Assembly (NCBI RefSeq): GCF_008123965.1 | Contig: NZ_VSTH01000096.1 | Span: forward strand, 1-39,324 | Direction: 5' to 3' | From: Bradyrhizobium hipponense | GTDB taxonomy: Bacteria > Pseudomonadota > Alphaproteobacteria > Rhizobiales > Xanthobacteraceae | DNA length: 39,324 nt | In this document: piece by piece, positions 8,095-15,170 of the stretch | Layout: each line of letters starts with the position of its first letter | How positions within the stretch are numbered: the stretch's first letter is position 1 | Made by a program: the position numbers and the translations under genes | Notes under the pieces: generated by a model | What the model was told of the DNA's origin: nothing | Seen by the model: the letters and a program-made list of their open reading frames with translations, nothing else | Databases searched by the model: none

Positions 8095-8182
8095 CGTCAT
8101 TTGCGAGCAAAGCGAAGCAATCCAGACTGCCGCCGCGGAAACAGTCTGGATTGCTTCGTCGCAAGGGCTCCTCGCAATGACG
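8095..8182. repeat. Palindromic repeat, family C (CGTCATTGCGAG type)
   Basis: An 88-bp near-palindrome begins CGTCAT and ends ATGACG, with AAGCAATCCAGACT and AGTCTGGATTGCTT as the long inner arms around a CCGCGG-containing loop. The right arm carries a short variant segment (AAGGGCTCCTC) that also occurs in the left arm of the copy at 34062-34148. It lies between two convergent genes. Confidence 0.85.
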
Positions 8183-8217
8183 ACGGAGAGCGTTGCAAGC
8201 TGCGGATGCGCGTCCCC

Positions 8218-8658
8218 CTACTGCTTCTTGATGATGCTCCACTTCGTGATCACGGCCTCACTCATCTGGCCGGGGTCGCTGGCGCAGGCGACTTCGTCGA
8301 CCTTGACCGAGATCTCCTTGCCGGTGAACGTCTTCAACTGCGCGGCCTGCGCGTCGCCATTGGGTACGAGCTGGAAGGTCTCGGGGCCGGTTTCGAGATT
8401 GCACAGACCGTTCGGCGGCGGCAGCCGGCGCGGCTCGGAGGTGATCTGGTAGGTCGCAACCTTCTTGCCGCCGTTCTTGACGTCGCGCACTTTCATCGCG
8501 TTCAGCTCGCCCGAGAGCACGTCGCCGGTGTTGATCGGCTTGCCGGGCTTTGGCGGCGGCGGAGCCGCGTCATCGCCCTGCTGCGCGGAGATGGCCGGGG
8601 TCACCAGCATCATCATCGTTGCAACCAAAGCCAATCGAGTGGCGAATCGTTTCGTCAT
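8218..8658 (-). CDS. Small exported protein of unknown function
   Basis: A 146-residue product with a clear signal peptide: a positively charged start (MTKRF), a hydrophobic core, and a likely cleavage after AISA near residue 25. The mature part starts with a proline-rich linker (APPPPKPGKP), followed by a compact domain of about 105 residues with two cysteines (GLCNLE and VACASD) that could form one disulfide in the periplasm. I do not recognise the domain. It follows recR on the same strand after a short gap but nothing links it to recombination. It is convergent with the AmpG-like gene across a family C repeat. Confidence 0.75.
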   Translation of the reverse strand: MTKRFATRLALVATMMMLVTPAISAQQGDDAAPPPPKPGKPINTGDVLSGELNAMKVRDVKNGGKKVATYQITSEPRRLPPPNGLCNLETGPETFQLVPNGDAQAAQLKTFTGKEISVKVDEVACASDPGQMSEAVITKWSIIKKQ

Positions 8659-8687
8659 GTCGTCCGTTCCGTGAGTCTGTAGGAGGG

Positions 8688-9290
8688 CTAGAACAGGGTC
8701 CGCTGCCGCATCGCGGCCGATAGCGTACCTTCATCGAGATAATCAAGCTCGCCGCCGACCGGCACACCATGGGCGAGGCGCGTTACTTTTACGTTGGCGT
8801 CCTGAAGCAGGTCGGTGATGTAATGCGCCGTGGTCTGGCCGTCGACCGTCGCATTCAGCGCCAGGATGATTTCTTGCACCTGCGCATCATGCGCGCGCGC
8901 GACCAGCGCATCGATGGTGAGATCCTGCGGGCCGACGCCGTCGAGCGGCGACAATGTCGCCCCCAGCACATGATAGCGGCCCTGCGTCGCGTTGGCCCGC
9001 TCCAGCGCCCAGAGATCGGCGACGTCGGCGACGACGACGATGATCGAGGGATCGCGCCGCGGATCGAGGCAGACCGTGCAGGGATTTTGAGTATCGATGT
9101 TGCCGCAGGTCTTGCAGACTTGGACCTTCTCGAGCGCAACCTGCAAGGCGCCCGATAGCGGAATCATCAGCGCCTCGCGCTTCTTGATCAGATGCAATGC
9201 CGCGCGCCGCGCCGAGCGCGGACCGAGGCCCGGCAGCCGTGCGAGGAGCTGAACCAGCCGCTCAATCTCGGGACCTGCGACCGCGCCCAT
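8688..9290 (-). CDS. recR: Recombination mediator protein RecR
   Basis: Works with RecO (and RecF) to load RecA on gapped single-stranded DNA. The 200-residue product has the N-terminal helix-hairpin-helix region (LARLPGLGPRSARRAALHL), a four-cysteine zinc site (C59, C62, C71, C74 in CKTCGNIDTQNPCTVC), and a Toprim domain (VVADVADLWALERA). The start at 9290 gives MGAVAGPEIERLV as in other RecR proteins; an open frame continuing upstream overlaps ebfC and is rejected. Only one base separates it from the ebfC stop, so both are read from the dnaX-ebfC-recR transcript. Confidence 0.97.
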   Translation of the reverse strand: MGAVAGPEIERLVQLLARLPGLGPRSARRAALHLIKKREALMIPLSGALQVALEKVQVCKTCGNIDTQNPCTVCLDPRRDPSIIVVVADVADLWALERANATQGRYHVLGATLSPLDGVGPQDLTIDALVARAHDAQVQEIILALNATVDGQTTAHYITDLLQDANVKVTRLAHGVPVGGELDYLDEGTLSAAMRQRTLF

Positions 9291-9291
9291 A

Positions 9292-9612
9292 TTATTGGCC
9301 GAACAACCCCGGCGGCAGGCCGAGCCCGCCGGTGAGCGACTGCATCTTTTCCTGCATCGCGGCTTCAGCCTTGCGGCGGGCGTCGCCGAGCGCGGTGACC
9401 AGCAGATCCTCGAGCACTTCACGCTCTTCCGGCTTCATCAGCGAGGGATCGATCTTAACGCCCTTCACGTCCATCTTCGCAGTCATGCGCACGGCGACCA
9501 GGCCGCCGCCGGAGATGCCCTCGACCTCGACATTGCCGAGCTCGTCCTGCATCGCCTGCATCTTGGATTGCAGCTGCGCCGCCTGCTTCATCATGCCGAG
9601 AAAATCAGCCAT
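9292..9612 (-). CDS. YbaB/EbfC family nucleoid-associated protein
   Basis: A 106-residue DNA-binding protein that acts as a dimer of the tweezer-like EbfC fold. Family signs are the N-terminal helix MADFLGMMKQAAQLQSKM, the Gly-rich strand GISGGGLVAVRM, and a C-terminal helix followed by a flexible GLPPGLFGQ tail. It lies in the conserved order dnaX, ebfC, recR, all on the minus strand, which is one of the strongest contextual markers for this family. The spacing is 26 bases from dnaX and 1 base to recR. Confidence 0.95.
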   Translation of the reverse strand: MADFLGMMKQAAQLQSKMQAMQDELGNVEVEGISGGGLVAVRMTAKMDVKGVKIDPSLMKPEEREVLEDLLVTALGDARRKAEAAMQEKMQSLTGGLGLPPGLFGQ

Positions 9613-9638
9613 CGGTGCGTGTCCTTGGAAAGAAAGGG

Positions 9639-11477
9639 TCAGAGATCGTCGCCGTCGGAACCGTCGGGCGGATCGTCACTGCCATAGTCGGCATTTATAT
9701 CGGTTTCCGGCACCTCCGGGGCAAGCCTGCGGACCTCGACGACCTTGGCTCCGGGGAAGCGCGACAGCACCTCCTGGATGCGCGGGTCGGCTTCGGCGTT
9801 ACGCGCATGCGCCTGCTTGGCGGCCTGGTTCACCGAGCGCAGCGTCGGCTGACCCTGCTCGTTGGAAACGATCACGGTCCAGCGCCGGCCGGTCCAGAGC
9901 TCGAACTTGCGCGCCAGGTCCGAGATCATGGTCTTGGAGGCTTGGGGCTCGAGCGCGACTTCCAGCCGGCCCTCCTCGAAACGAACCAGCCGCATGTCGC
10001 TTTCGAGCGCGCCCTTGGTCATTAGGTCGCGCTTCTGCCCCGCCAGCGCGACGAGCTGGGTGAAGCTCGTGACGCGCAGCACGGGCGCGGCGCCTTGCGG
10101 ATCCGGCGCGGGCGCCGCCATCTGCGGCCGGGCACCGCCGCCGAACGATGACGGCGACGAGGTCGGCGCGCGCACCGGCGCTGCCGAAGCAATTGGTGCT
10201 GCCGGCGCGCTGCGCGCAGCGCTGCCACCGTTCGCAACCGGCGAGCCGCCGCCGTTTTGCTCCAGCATCCGGATCGCTTCGTCCGGCGTCGGCAGGTCGG
10301 CGACATAGGCGATGCGCACCAGCACCATCTCGGCGGCCGCGGCCGGACGCGTCGCAGCCTGCACCTCGGTGATGCCCTTGAGCAGCATTTGCCACATCCG
10401 CGACAGCACGCGCATCGAGATTTTCGACGCAAAGTCGCGCGCGCGCAGCCGTTCGGTCTCGCCATAGGCAACGTTGTCGGCGGTCGCCGGCACGATCTTG
10501 ACGCGGGTGACGAAGTTGACGAATTCAGCAAGATCCGAGAGCACGACGATGGGATCGGCGCCGACGTCGTACTGGTCGCGGAACTCCTTGAAGGCAGCCG
10601 CAATGTCGCCGCGCGCCAGCGAATCGAACAGATCGATGACGCGGGTGCGGTCGGCGAGCCCCAGCATCTGCCGCACGGCATCGGCCTTAACGGTGCCCGC
10701 CGCATGCGCAATGGCCTGGTCGAGCAGCGACAGCGAGTCGCGCACGGAACCTTCCGCCGCGCGCGCGATGATGCCGAGCGCCTCGGGCTCGATCTCGACG
10801 TTCTCTTTCGCGGCGATGCTGGCGAGGTGCTTCATCAGCACGTCGGCCTCGACGCGGCGCAGGTCAAAACGCTGGCAGCGCGACAGCACCGTGACCGGAA
10901 CCTTGCGAATCTCGGTCGTGGCGAACACGAACTTGGCGTGCTCCGGCGGTTCCTCCAGCGTCTTCAGGAAGGCGTTGAACGCCGCCGTCGACAGCATGTG
11001 GACTTCGTCGATGATGTAGACCTTGTAGCGGGCGCTGGCCGGCGCATAACGCACGCTGTCATTGATCTGGCGGACGTCGTCGACGCCGGTATGCGAGGCC
11101 GCGTCCATCTCCAGCACGTCCATGTGCCGGCTTTCCATGATCGCCTGGCAGTGCACACCAAGCGTCGGCATCTGGACTGTCGGCCCCCTCACCGAGCCGT
11201 CCGGCATCTCGTAGTTGAGTGCACGGGCCAGGATGCGCGCGGTGGTGGTCTTGCCGACGCCGCGAACGCCGGTGAGGATCCAGGCCTGCGGGATGCGCCC
11301 GGTTTCGAACGCGTTGGAGACGGTGCGGACCACGGCCTCCTGGCCGATCAGATCGTCGAAGCTGGAGGGGCGGTATTTGCGGGCCAGGACCCGGTACGGC
11401 GTGCCGGCTTGCGCGCCAAGCGCAAAGCCAGCTTGGCTTGCGCTATCGGAATTGGGAGGGGCGCCAGCGTCGGTCAT
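9639..11477 (-). CDS. dnaX: DNA polymerase III subunit gamma/tau
   Basis: The clamp-loader ATPase and organiser of the replicase. The 612-residue product has an AAA+ module with Walker A GVRGVGKTT (residues 70-78), Walker B IIDEVHML (D157, E158) and the SRC sensor motif S199-C201. A Pro/Ala-rich linker (about 400-490) and a C-terminal tau-like domain follow. The ATG at 11477 is preferred because MTDAGAPP precedes the family's start of similarity; the frame stays open to 11555. The zinc module found in E. coli DnaX is not conserved: between Walker A and Walker B only C110 remains. I saw no A-rich slippage site that would yield a separate gamma form. It heads dnaX-ebfC-recR and lies just downstream of the SRP RNA. 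Confidence 0.96.
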   Translation of the reverse strand: MTDAGAPPNSDSASQAGFALGAQAGTPYRVLARKYRPSSFDDLIGQEAVVRTVSNAFETGRIPQAWILTGVRGVGKTTTARILARALNYEMPDGSVRGPTVQMPTLGVHCQAIMESRHMDVLEMDAASHTGVDDVRQINDSVRYAPASARYKVYIIDEVHMLSTAAFNAFLKTLEEPPEHAKFVFATTEIRKVPVTVLSRCQRFDLRRVEADVLMKHLASIAAKENVEIEPEALGIIARAAEGSVRDSLSLLDQAIAHAAGTVKADAVRQMLGLADRTRVIDLFDSLARGDIAAAFKEFRDQYDVGADPIVVLSDLAEFVNFVTRVKIVPATADNVAYGETERLRARDFASKISMRVLSRMWQMLLKGITEVQAATRPAAAAEMVLVRIAYVADLPTPDEAIRMLEQNGGGSPVANGGSAARSAPAAPIASAAPVRAPTSSPSSFGGGARPQMAAPAPDPQGAAPVLRVTSFTQLVALAGQKRDLMTKGALESDMRLVRFEEGRLEVALEPQASKTMISDLARKFELWTGRRWTVIVSNEQGQPTLRSVNQAAKQAHARNAEADPRIQEVLSRFPGAKVVEVRRLAPEVPETDINADYGSDDPPDGSDGDDL

Positions 11478-11563
11478 CGGTCGATCCGCAATGAAATGTC
11501 TTTCGGCCGGCGTTTGCGGAAAGGAGCGCGCTGGCGGCTTTTGCCGCCGGCGCAATTCGCTCG

Positions 11564-11580
11564 AAAAAACAGGTAGGAGA
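11564..11580 (-). terminator. Candidate Rho-independent end of the SRP RNA
   Basis: On the minus strand, the 3' side of the terminal SRP stem (TCTCC) is followed after a few bases by CTG and six T residues (11569-11564). The SRP stem itself would serve as the terminator hairpin. This places the RNA end near 11565, well before dnaX. Confidence 0.5.
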
Positions 11581-11672
11581 CTGACGAGCGACCCGATCCG
11601 GACCTCGTTAGGGCTGCTTCCTTCCGGACCTGACCCGGTTGGCGAGTGGCTCGTCCACCGCCAATCTCCCGG
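11572..11672 (-). ncRNA. ffs: Signal recognition particle 4.5S RNA, small bacterial type
   Basis: The minus strand carries the universal SRP domain IV motif: GGTCAGGTCCGGAAGG then AAGCAGCCCTAA, with the GGAA tetraloop and the asymmetric A-rich bulge (about 11605-11635). Outer stems close correctly: GGAGA (11669-11665) pairs with TCTCC (11580-11576), and GACGAGC pairs with GCTCGTC. The length of about 100 nucleotides suits the small form that binds Ffh to target membrane proteins. A position directly upstream of dnaX is common in alphaproteobacteria. Exact ends are estimated from the pairing. Confidence 0.93.
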
Positions 11673-11676
11673 CCCC

Positions 11677-11705
11677 TATTTGGGGCCAAAAGGGCCGGAA
11701 AGCAA
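11677..11705 (-). promoter_or_regulatory. Possible promoter of the SRP RNA
   Basis: On the minus strand TTGCTT (11705-11700) and CAAATA (11682-11677) are 17 bases apart and end about 5 bases before the inferred RNA start. The -10 match is poor, so position and spacing are the main support. Confidence 0.25.
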
Positions 11706-11861
11706 GCGGGGATCGGCTCGAGCCCGCTGGCTCGGCTCCGGCTTGCCCAGCATCCGGGCATTTTCCGGTTTGCCCAGCCGATAGGCTGTGCTTTCGCTGT
11801 TGGAGCCACCTTGGTATGAACGCTGCCGGAACTCAGCCAACCAGAAAAGCGATTGATCCCA

Positions 11862-12716
11862 ATGGTTACACGTCGTGATGTTGCATCGATTGTCGGACTT
11901 GGCGCCATTGGCGCGGCGACCGCGGGCGCGCTGGCGTCCCCGGCCGTGGCCCAGGCCGCCGATCCGAACGAATCGACCTTTGCCCGCATCCGAAGGACCA
12001 AGAAGATGCGGATCGGTGCGGTCGGCGGGGGCGCGCCCTATTACATGAAGGATCTCGCCAGCGGCCAGTGGAAGGGCTTTTACGTCGATATCGCCAAGGC
12101 GCTGGCCGACGACATGGAGGCCGAGCTCGACATCACCGAGACCACCTGGGGCAATTCGGTGCTCGATCTGCAGTCCAACAAGATCGACATCTTCTTCGGC
12201 CTCAACCCGACCCCGAAGCGCGCGCTGGTGATCGATTTCTCGGTGCCGGTCTTCAACAACGCCTTCGGCATTCTCTGCAAGAAGGATTTCAAGCCAAAAA
12301 GCTGGGCCGAGCTGAACTCGCCCGACGTCAAGATCGCCGTCGACCAGGGCTCCTCGCACGACCAGGTTGTCAGCCGCCTGACGCCGAAGGCGCAGATCAC
12401 CCGGCTGAAGAGCGCCGACGACGCCACCGCTGCACTCCAGACTGGCCGCGTCGACGCGCAGTGCCTGATCACCATGCTGTCGCTGACGGTGCTGAAGAAG
12501 AACCCCTCGCTCGGCCAATTCGTGCTGCCCACCCCGATCTTCGCCACCACGTCGAACGCCGGCTTCCGCCGCGAGACCGACAAGACCTGGCGCGACTACG
12601 TCAACACCTGGATCGACTTCAACAAGGGCCTCGGCTTCATCCGTAACGCCATCATCACCAACATGGAGCTGGTGGGCGTGACCGAGGCGGACATTCCGCC
12701 GGGCGTGTCGCTGTAA
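11862..12716 (+). CDS. Polar amino acid type ABC transporter, periplasmic binding protein
   Basis: A 284-residue solute-binding protein of the SBP_bac_3 family (HisJ/GlnH-like), which captures a small, probably amino-acid-like ligand in the periplasm. The N-terminus has a twin arginine (TRRDVAS) before a hydrophobic stretch ending SPAVAQA, so export by Tat or Sec is possible. The mature part has MRIGAVGGGAPYY, GFYVDIAKALADDM and DIFFGLNPTPKRA, typical of the two-lobe fold. The ATG at 11862 is preferred, though an in-frame TTG at 11853 is closer to AGAAAAG. The permease and ATPase follow after a repeat-filled gap of 221 bases. The ligand cannot be read from sequence. Confidence 0.9.
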   Translation: MVTRRDVASIVGLGAIGAATAGALASPAVAQAADPNESTFARIRRTKKMRIGAVGGGAPYYMKDLASGQWKGFYVDIAKALADDMEAELDITETTWGNSVLDLQSNKIDIFFGLNPTPKRALVIDFSVPVFNNAFGILCKKDFKPKSWAELNSPDVKIAVDQGSSHDQVVSRLTPKAQITRLKSADDATAALQTGRVDAQCLITMLSLTVLKKNPSLGQFVLPTPIFATTSNAGFRRETDKTWRDYVNTWIDFNKGLGFIRNAIITNMELVGVTEADIPPGVSL

Positions 12717-12761
12717 GGTGTGATGAGTTTGGGTCGAGCTCGGTCCCCAAGGCGCGGTGCG

Positions 12762-12880
12762 CTCCCTCTCCCGCTTGCGGGAGAGGGTTGGGGTGAGGGT
12801 GCCTCCGCCAGGGAGACTCCCCGAGTGGAGAAAGCCCTCACCCGGCGCTTCGCGCCGACCTCTCCCGCAAGCGGGAGAGG
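12762..12880. repeat. Inverted repeat pair, family E, inside the ABC transporter operon
   Basis: The arms 12762-12800 and 12835-12880 are inverted copies built on CTCTCCCGC and GCGGGAGAG; each forms its own hairpin (loop TT or AA). The sequence between binding-protein stop and permease start is largely this element. Its place resembles the REP elements between binding-protein and permease genes in the E. coli mal and his operons, where they stabilise the upstream message. Confidence 0.8.
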
Positions 12881-12937
12881 TGCAGCGAGAACGCCGCGCG
12901 TCTGTTCCCAGCTTTCTGCCGACTGAGTTAAGCACGC

Positions 12938-13600
12938 ATGTATCAGTGGGACTTCGGCATCCTCTGGAGCTATCGCTGGCTCTTTCTCAACGGGCTTGGC
13001 GTCACCGTCGGCTTCACCGTGGTCATCGTGGTGCTTGGACTGGTGTTCGGCCTGTTCGGCGCGTTCGGCACCCTGTCGCGCTTCCGAGCGGTGCGTCTGA
13101 TCGCGCTCACCTTCATCGAGGCGTTCCGCTGCACGCCGATCCTGGTGCAGCTGATCTGGTTCTATTACGCGCTGCCGATCCTGGCCGGGGTCGAAATGAC
13201 GCCGATCACGGCCTCGGCGCTGGCGCTCTCGCTCTATGGCGGCTCGTTTTATTCGGAGATCATCCGCGGCGGCATCGTCTCGATCGACAGCGGCCAGTCC
13301 GAAGCCGGCGCCGCGCTCGGCATGACGCCGGGCCAGGCCATGCGGCGCATCGTGCTGCCGCAGGCGATCAAGCGCATGATCCCGGCGCTGATGAACCAGT
13401 CGATCATCCAGTTCAAGAACACCTCGCTGGTCTCGGTGCTGGCGGTGCCCGATCTGGTCTACCAGAGCCAGGTCGCGGCCCATGACAGCTACCGGCCGCT
13501 GGAAACTTACACCGCAGTGGCGGTCGCCTATGCGGCGATCCTGATTCCCCTGACCATCCTCGTCCGGCGCGGCGAGAAGCGAATGGCGGTCGGCGAATGA
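12938..13600 (+). CDS. Polar amino acid type ABC transporter, permease
   Basis: A 220-residue inner-membrane subunit of the HisM/GlnP family with about five hydrophobic segments. The cytoplasmic EAA loop that docks on the ATPase is clear at residues 122-141 (EAGAALGMTPGQ then RRIVLP). EAFRCTPILVQ near residue 61 is also typical of the family. Only one permease gene is present, so the channel is probably a homodimer. Its last four bases (ATGA, 13597-13600) overlap the ATPase start. Confidence 0.93.
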   Translation: MYQWDFGILWSYRWLFLNGLGVTVGFTVVIVVLGLVFGLFGAFGTLSRFRAVRLIALTFIEAFRCTPILVQLIWFYYALPILAGVEMTPITASALALSLYGGSFYSEIIRGGIVSIDSGQSEAGAALGMTPGQAMRRIVLPQAIKRMIPALMNQSIIQFKNTSLVSVLAVPDLVYQSQVAAHDSYRPLETYTAVAVAYAAILIPLTILVRRGEKRMAVGE

Positions 13601-14415
13601 GCGAGGCCTCCAACAACACTTCCAAGAACACCTCGAAGATCGAGATCCGCGGCTTGCGCAAAAGTTTTGGCAGCAACGAGGTCCTGAAGACCATCAGCCT
13701 CGACGTCGCCAAGGGCGGCGTGGTGGCGCTGATCGGCCCGTCGGGCTCGGGCAAATCGACGCTGCTCCGCTGCATCAATCTGCTGGTGACGCCCGACGGC
13801 GGCAGCGTCCGCGTCGGTGACACGCGCTTCGCGTTCGGTGCGGGTACGAAGCTGCCGAACGTCAAGACGCTGGCGAAATTCCGCGCCACCACTGGCATGG
13901 TGTTCCAGCATTTCAACCTGTTCCCGCACATGACGGCGCTCCAGAACGTGATGGAGGGACCGATCACCGTGCGGCGCATGGCCAGGGCCGACGCCGAGAC
14001 GCTCGCGCGCGCGCAACTTGCGAAGGTGGGCCTGGCAGAGAAAGCTGACCAATACCCGGCGACGTTGTCCGGCGGACAGAAGCAGCGCGTCGCGATTGCG
14101 CGGGCGCTGGCGATGGAGCCGGACGTGATGCTGTTTGATGAAGCGACCTCTGCGCTCGATCCCGAACTGGTCGGCGAGGTCCTCGCCGTCATGCAGCGGC
14201 TCGCATCCGAGGGCATGACCATGGTGATCGTAACCCACGAAATCGCCTTCGCCCGCGAGGTCGCCGACCGCCTCATCTTCATGCGCGACGGCATCGTCGT
14301 CGAGGAAGGTCCGGCGCGGCAGGTGATCGACAATCCGCAGGAAGCCGCGACGCGCGCGTTCCTCAGCCATTTCCACCGCACCGGCGCATTGCCGCCGGCC
14401 AACGCAGCACCGTGA
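13597..14415 (+). CDS. Polar amino acid type ABC transporter, ATP-binding protein
   Basis: A 272-residue ABC ATPase that drives the transporter. Motifs are complete: Walker A GPSGSGKST (47-55), Q-loop Q104, signature LSGGQ (157-161), Walker B VMLFDEATS with D181 and E182, and switch H214 in VTHE. The QHFNLFPHMTALQN segment is typical of amino-acid ATPases such as GlnQ and HisP. The N-terminal 14 residues are Ser/Thr/Asn-rich and variable. It overlaps the permease by four bases and the following SDR gene by one base, so all are translationally coupled. Confidence 0.95.
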   Translation: MSEASNNTSKNTSKIEIRGLRKSFGSNEVLKTISLDVAKGGVVALIGPSGSGKSTLLRCINLLVTPDGGSVRVGDTRFAFGAGTKLPNVKTLAKFRATTGMVFQHFNLFPHMTALQNVMEGPITVRRMARADAETLARAQLAKVGLAEKADQYPATLSGGQKQRVAIARALAMEPDVMLFDEATSALDPELVGEVLAVMQRLASEGMTMVIVTHEIAFAREVADRLIFMRDGIVVEEGPARQVIDNPQEAATRAFLSHFHRTGALPPANAAP

Positions 14416-15170
14416 TGCCAAACATCGATCGTGTCTATCTCGTCACCGGCGCCGCCAGCGGAATCGGCCGCGCCACCGCAAAATTGCTCGCGGCCTCCGG
14501 CACCGCGCTGCTGCTGCACACGCGCTCCAACGCAGCCGGTCTCGATGCCACCGCGGCAGAAGCCGAAGCGCAAGGCGCAATCGTCGCAAAATGCCTCGGC
14601 GACCTTGCCGAGGAGGCCGCGGTCACCGATGCCGTCGCTGCCGCACAACAGGCCTTCGGCCGGCTCGACGGATTGATCCTGGTTGGCGGCCATGCCCGCC
14701 GCGGCAGTGCGATCGGCACGCCGGCGGACGAGTTCCGCCGCGCGATGGATGAATCGGCGCTGGCCTTCACGCGGCTGGTCGACGCCGCGCTTCCATTGCT
14801 GCGTGCCGGACAAGATGCACGGATCGTGGCGGTGTCGTCATTCGTGGCGCATGCGATCCGGCCCGAGTTCGCGCCATTCGCCGCGACGGCGGCGAGCCGC
14901 GCCGCGCTGGAAGCGCTGGTGCGGCTGACCGCGATCGAGCTTGCCAAAGACGGCATCACCGTGAATGCGGTCGCGCCTGGACTCATCGTCAAGGACAGAC
15001 CCAGCGAGAGCCGGCTGTCTCCAGAGCAGATCGCCGCAACGGAGGCGCTGATCCCGATGCATCGTCGCGGACGGCCGGAGGAAGTGGCCGAGATCATCGC
15101 CTTCCTGGCATCGCCAAAGGCGTCCTACGTCACCGGCCAGGTCTGGCACGTCAATGGAGGCCTGACATGA
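14415..15170 (+). CDS. SDR-fold protein lacking the catalytic residues
   Basis: A 251-residue short-chain dehydrogenase/reductase fold. The nucleotide-binding TGAASGIG (11-18) and a C-terminal YVTGQVWHVNGG are intact, and NAVAPG is present. The catalytic tetrad is not: the Tyr and Lys of the usual YxxxK are T158 and R162, the usual Asn is S114, and the NNAG strand motif reads VGGHARR. Only the serine pair S141-S142 remains. It may be a pseudoenzyme, a binding or regulatory subunit, or use unusual chemistry. The ATG at 14415 overlaps the ATPase stop by one base; a GTG at 14412 is the alternative. Its end overlaps the enolase-superfamily gene by four bases. Confidence 0.85.
   Translation: MPNIDRVYLVTGAASGIGRATAKLLAASGTALLLHTRSNAAGLDATAAEAEAQGAIVAKCLGDLAEEAAVTDAVAAAQQAFGRLDGLILVGGHARRGSAIGTPADEFRRAMDESALAFTRLVDAALPLLRAGQDARIVAVSSFVAHAIRPEFAPFAATAASRAALEALVRLTAIELAKDGITVNAVAPGLIVKDRPSESRLSPEQIAATEALIPMHRRGRPEEVAEIIAFLASPKASYVTGQVWHVNGGLT

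Noticed and set aside
9639..11477. Programmed frameshift in dnaX giving a short gamma subunit
   Set aside because: I found no run of six or more A residues followed by G, nor another clear slippery heptamer with a stem-loop, in the sense strand.
10257..11576. A 439-residue plus-strand frame opposite dnaX
   Set aside because: It is a shadow of the dnaX codons with no recognisable motif, and it runs through the SRP RNA end.
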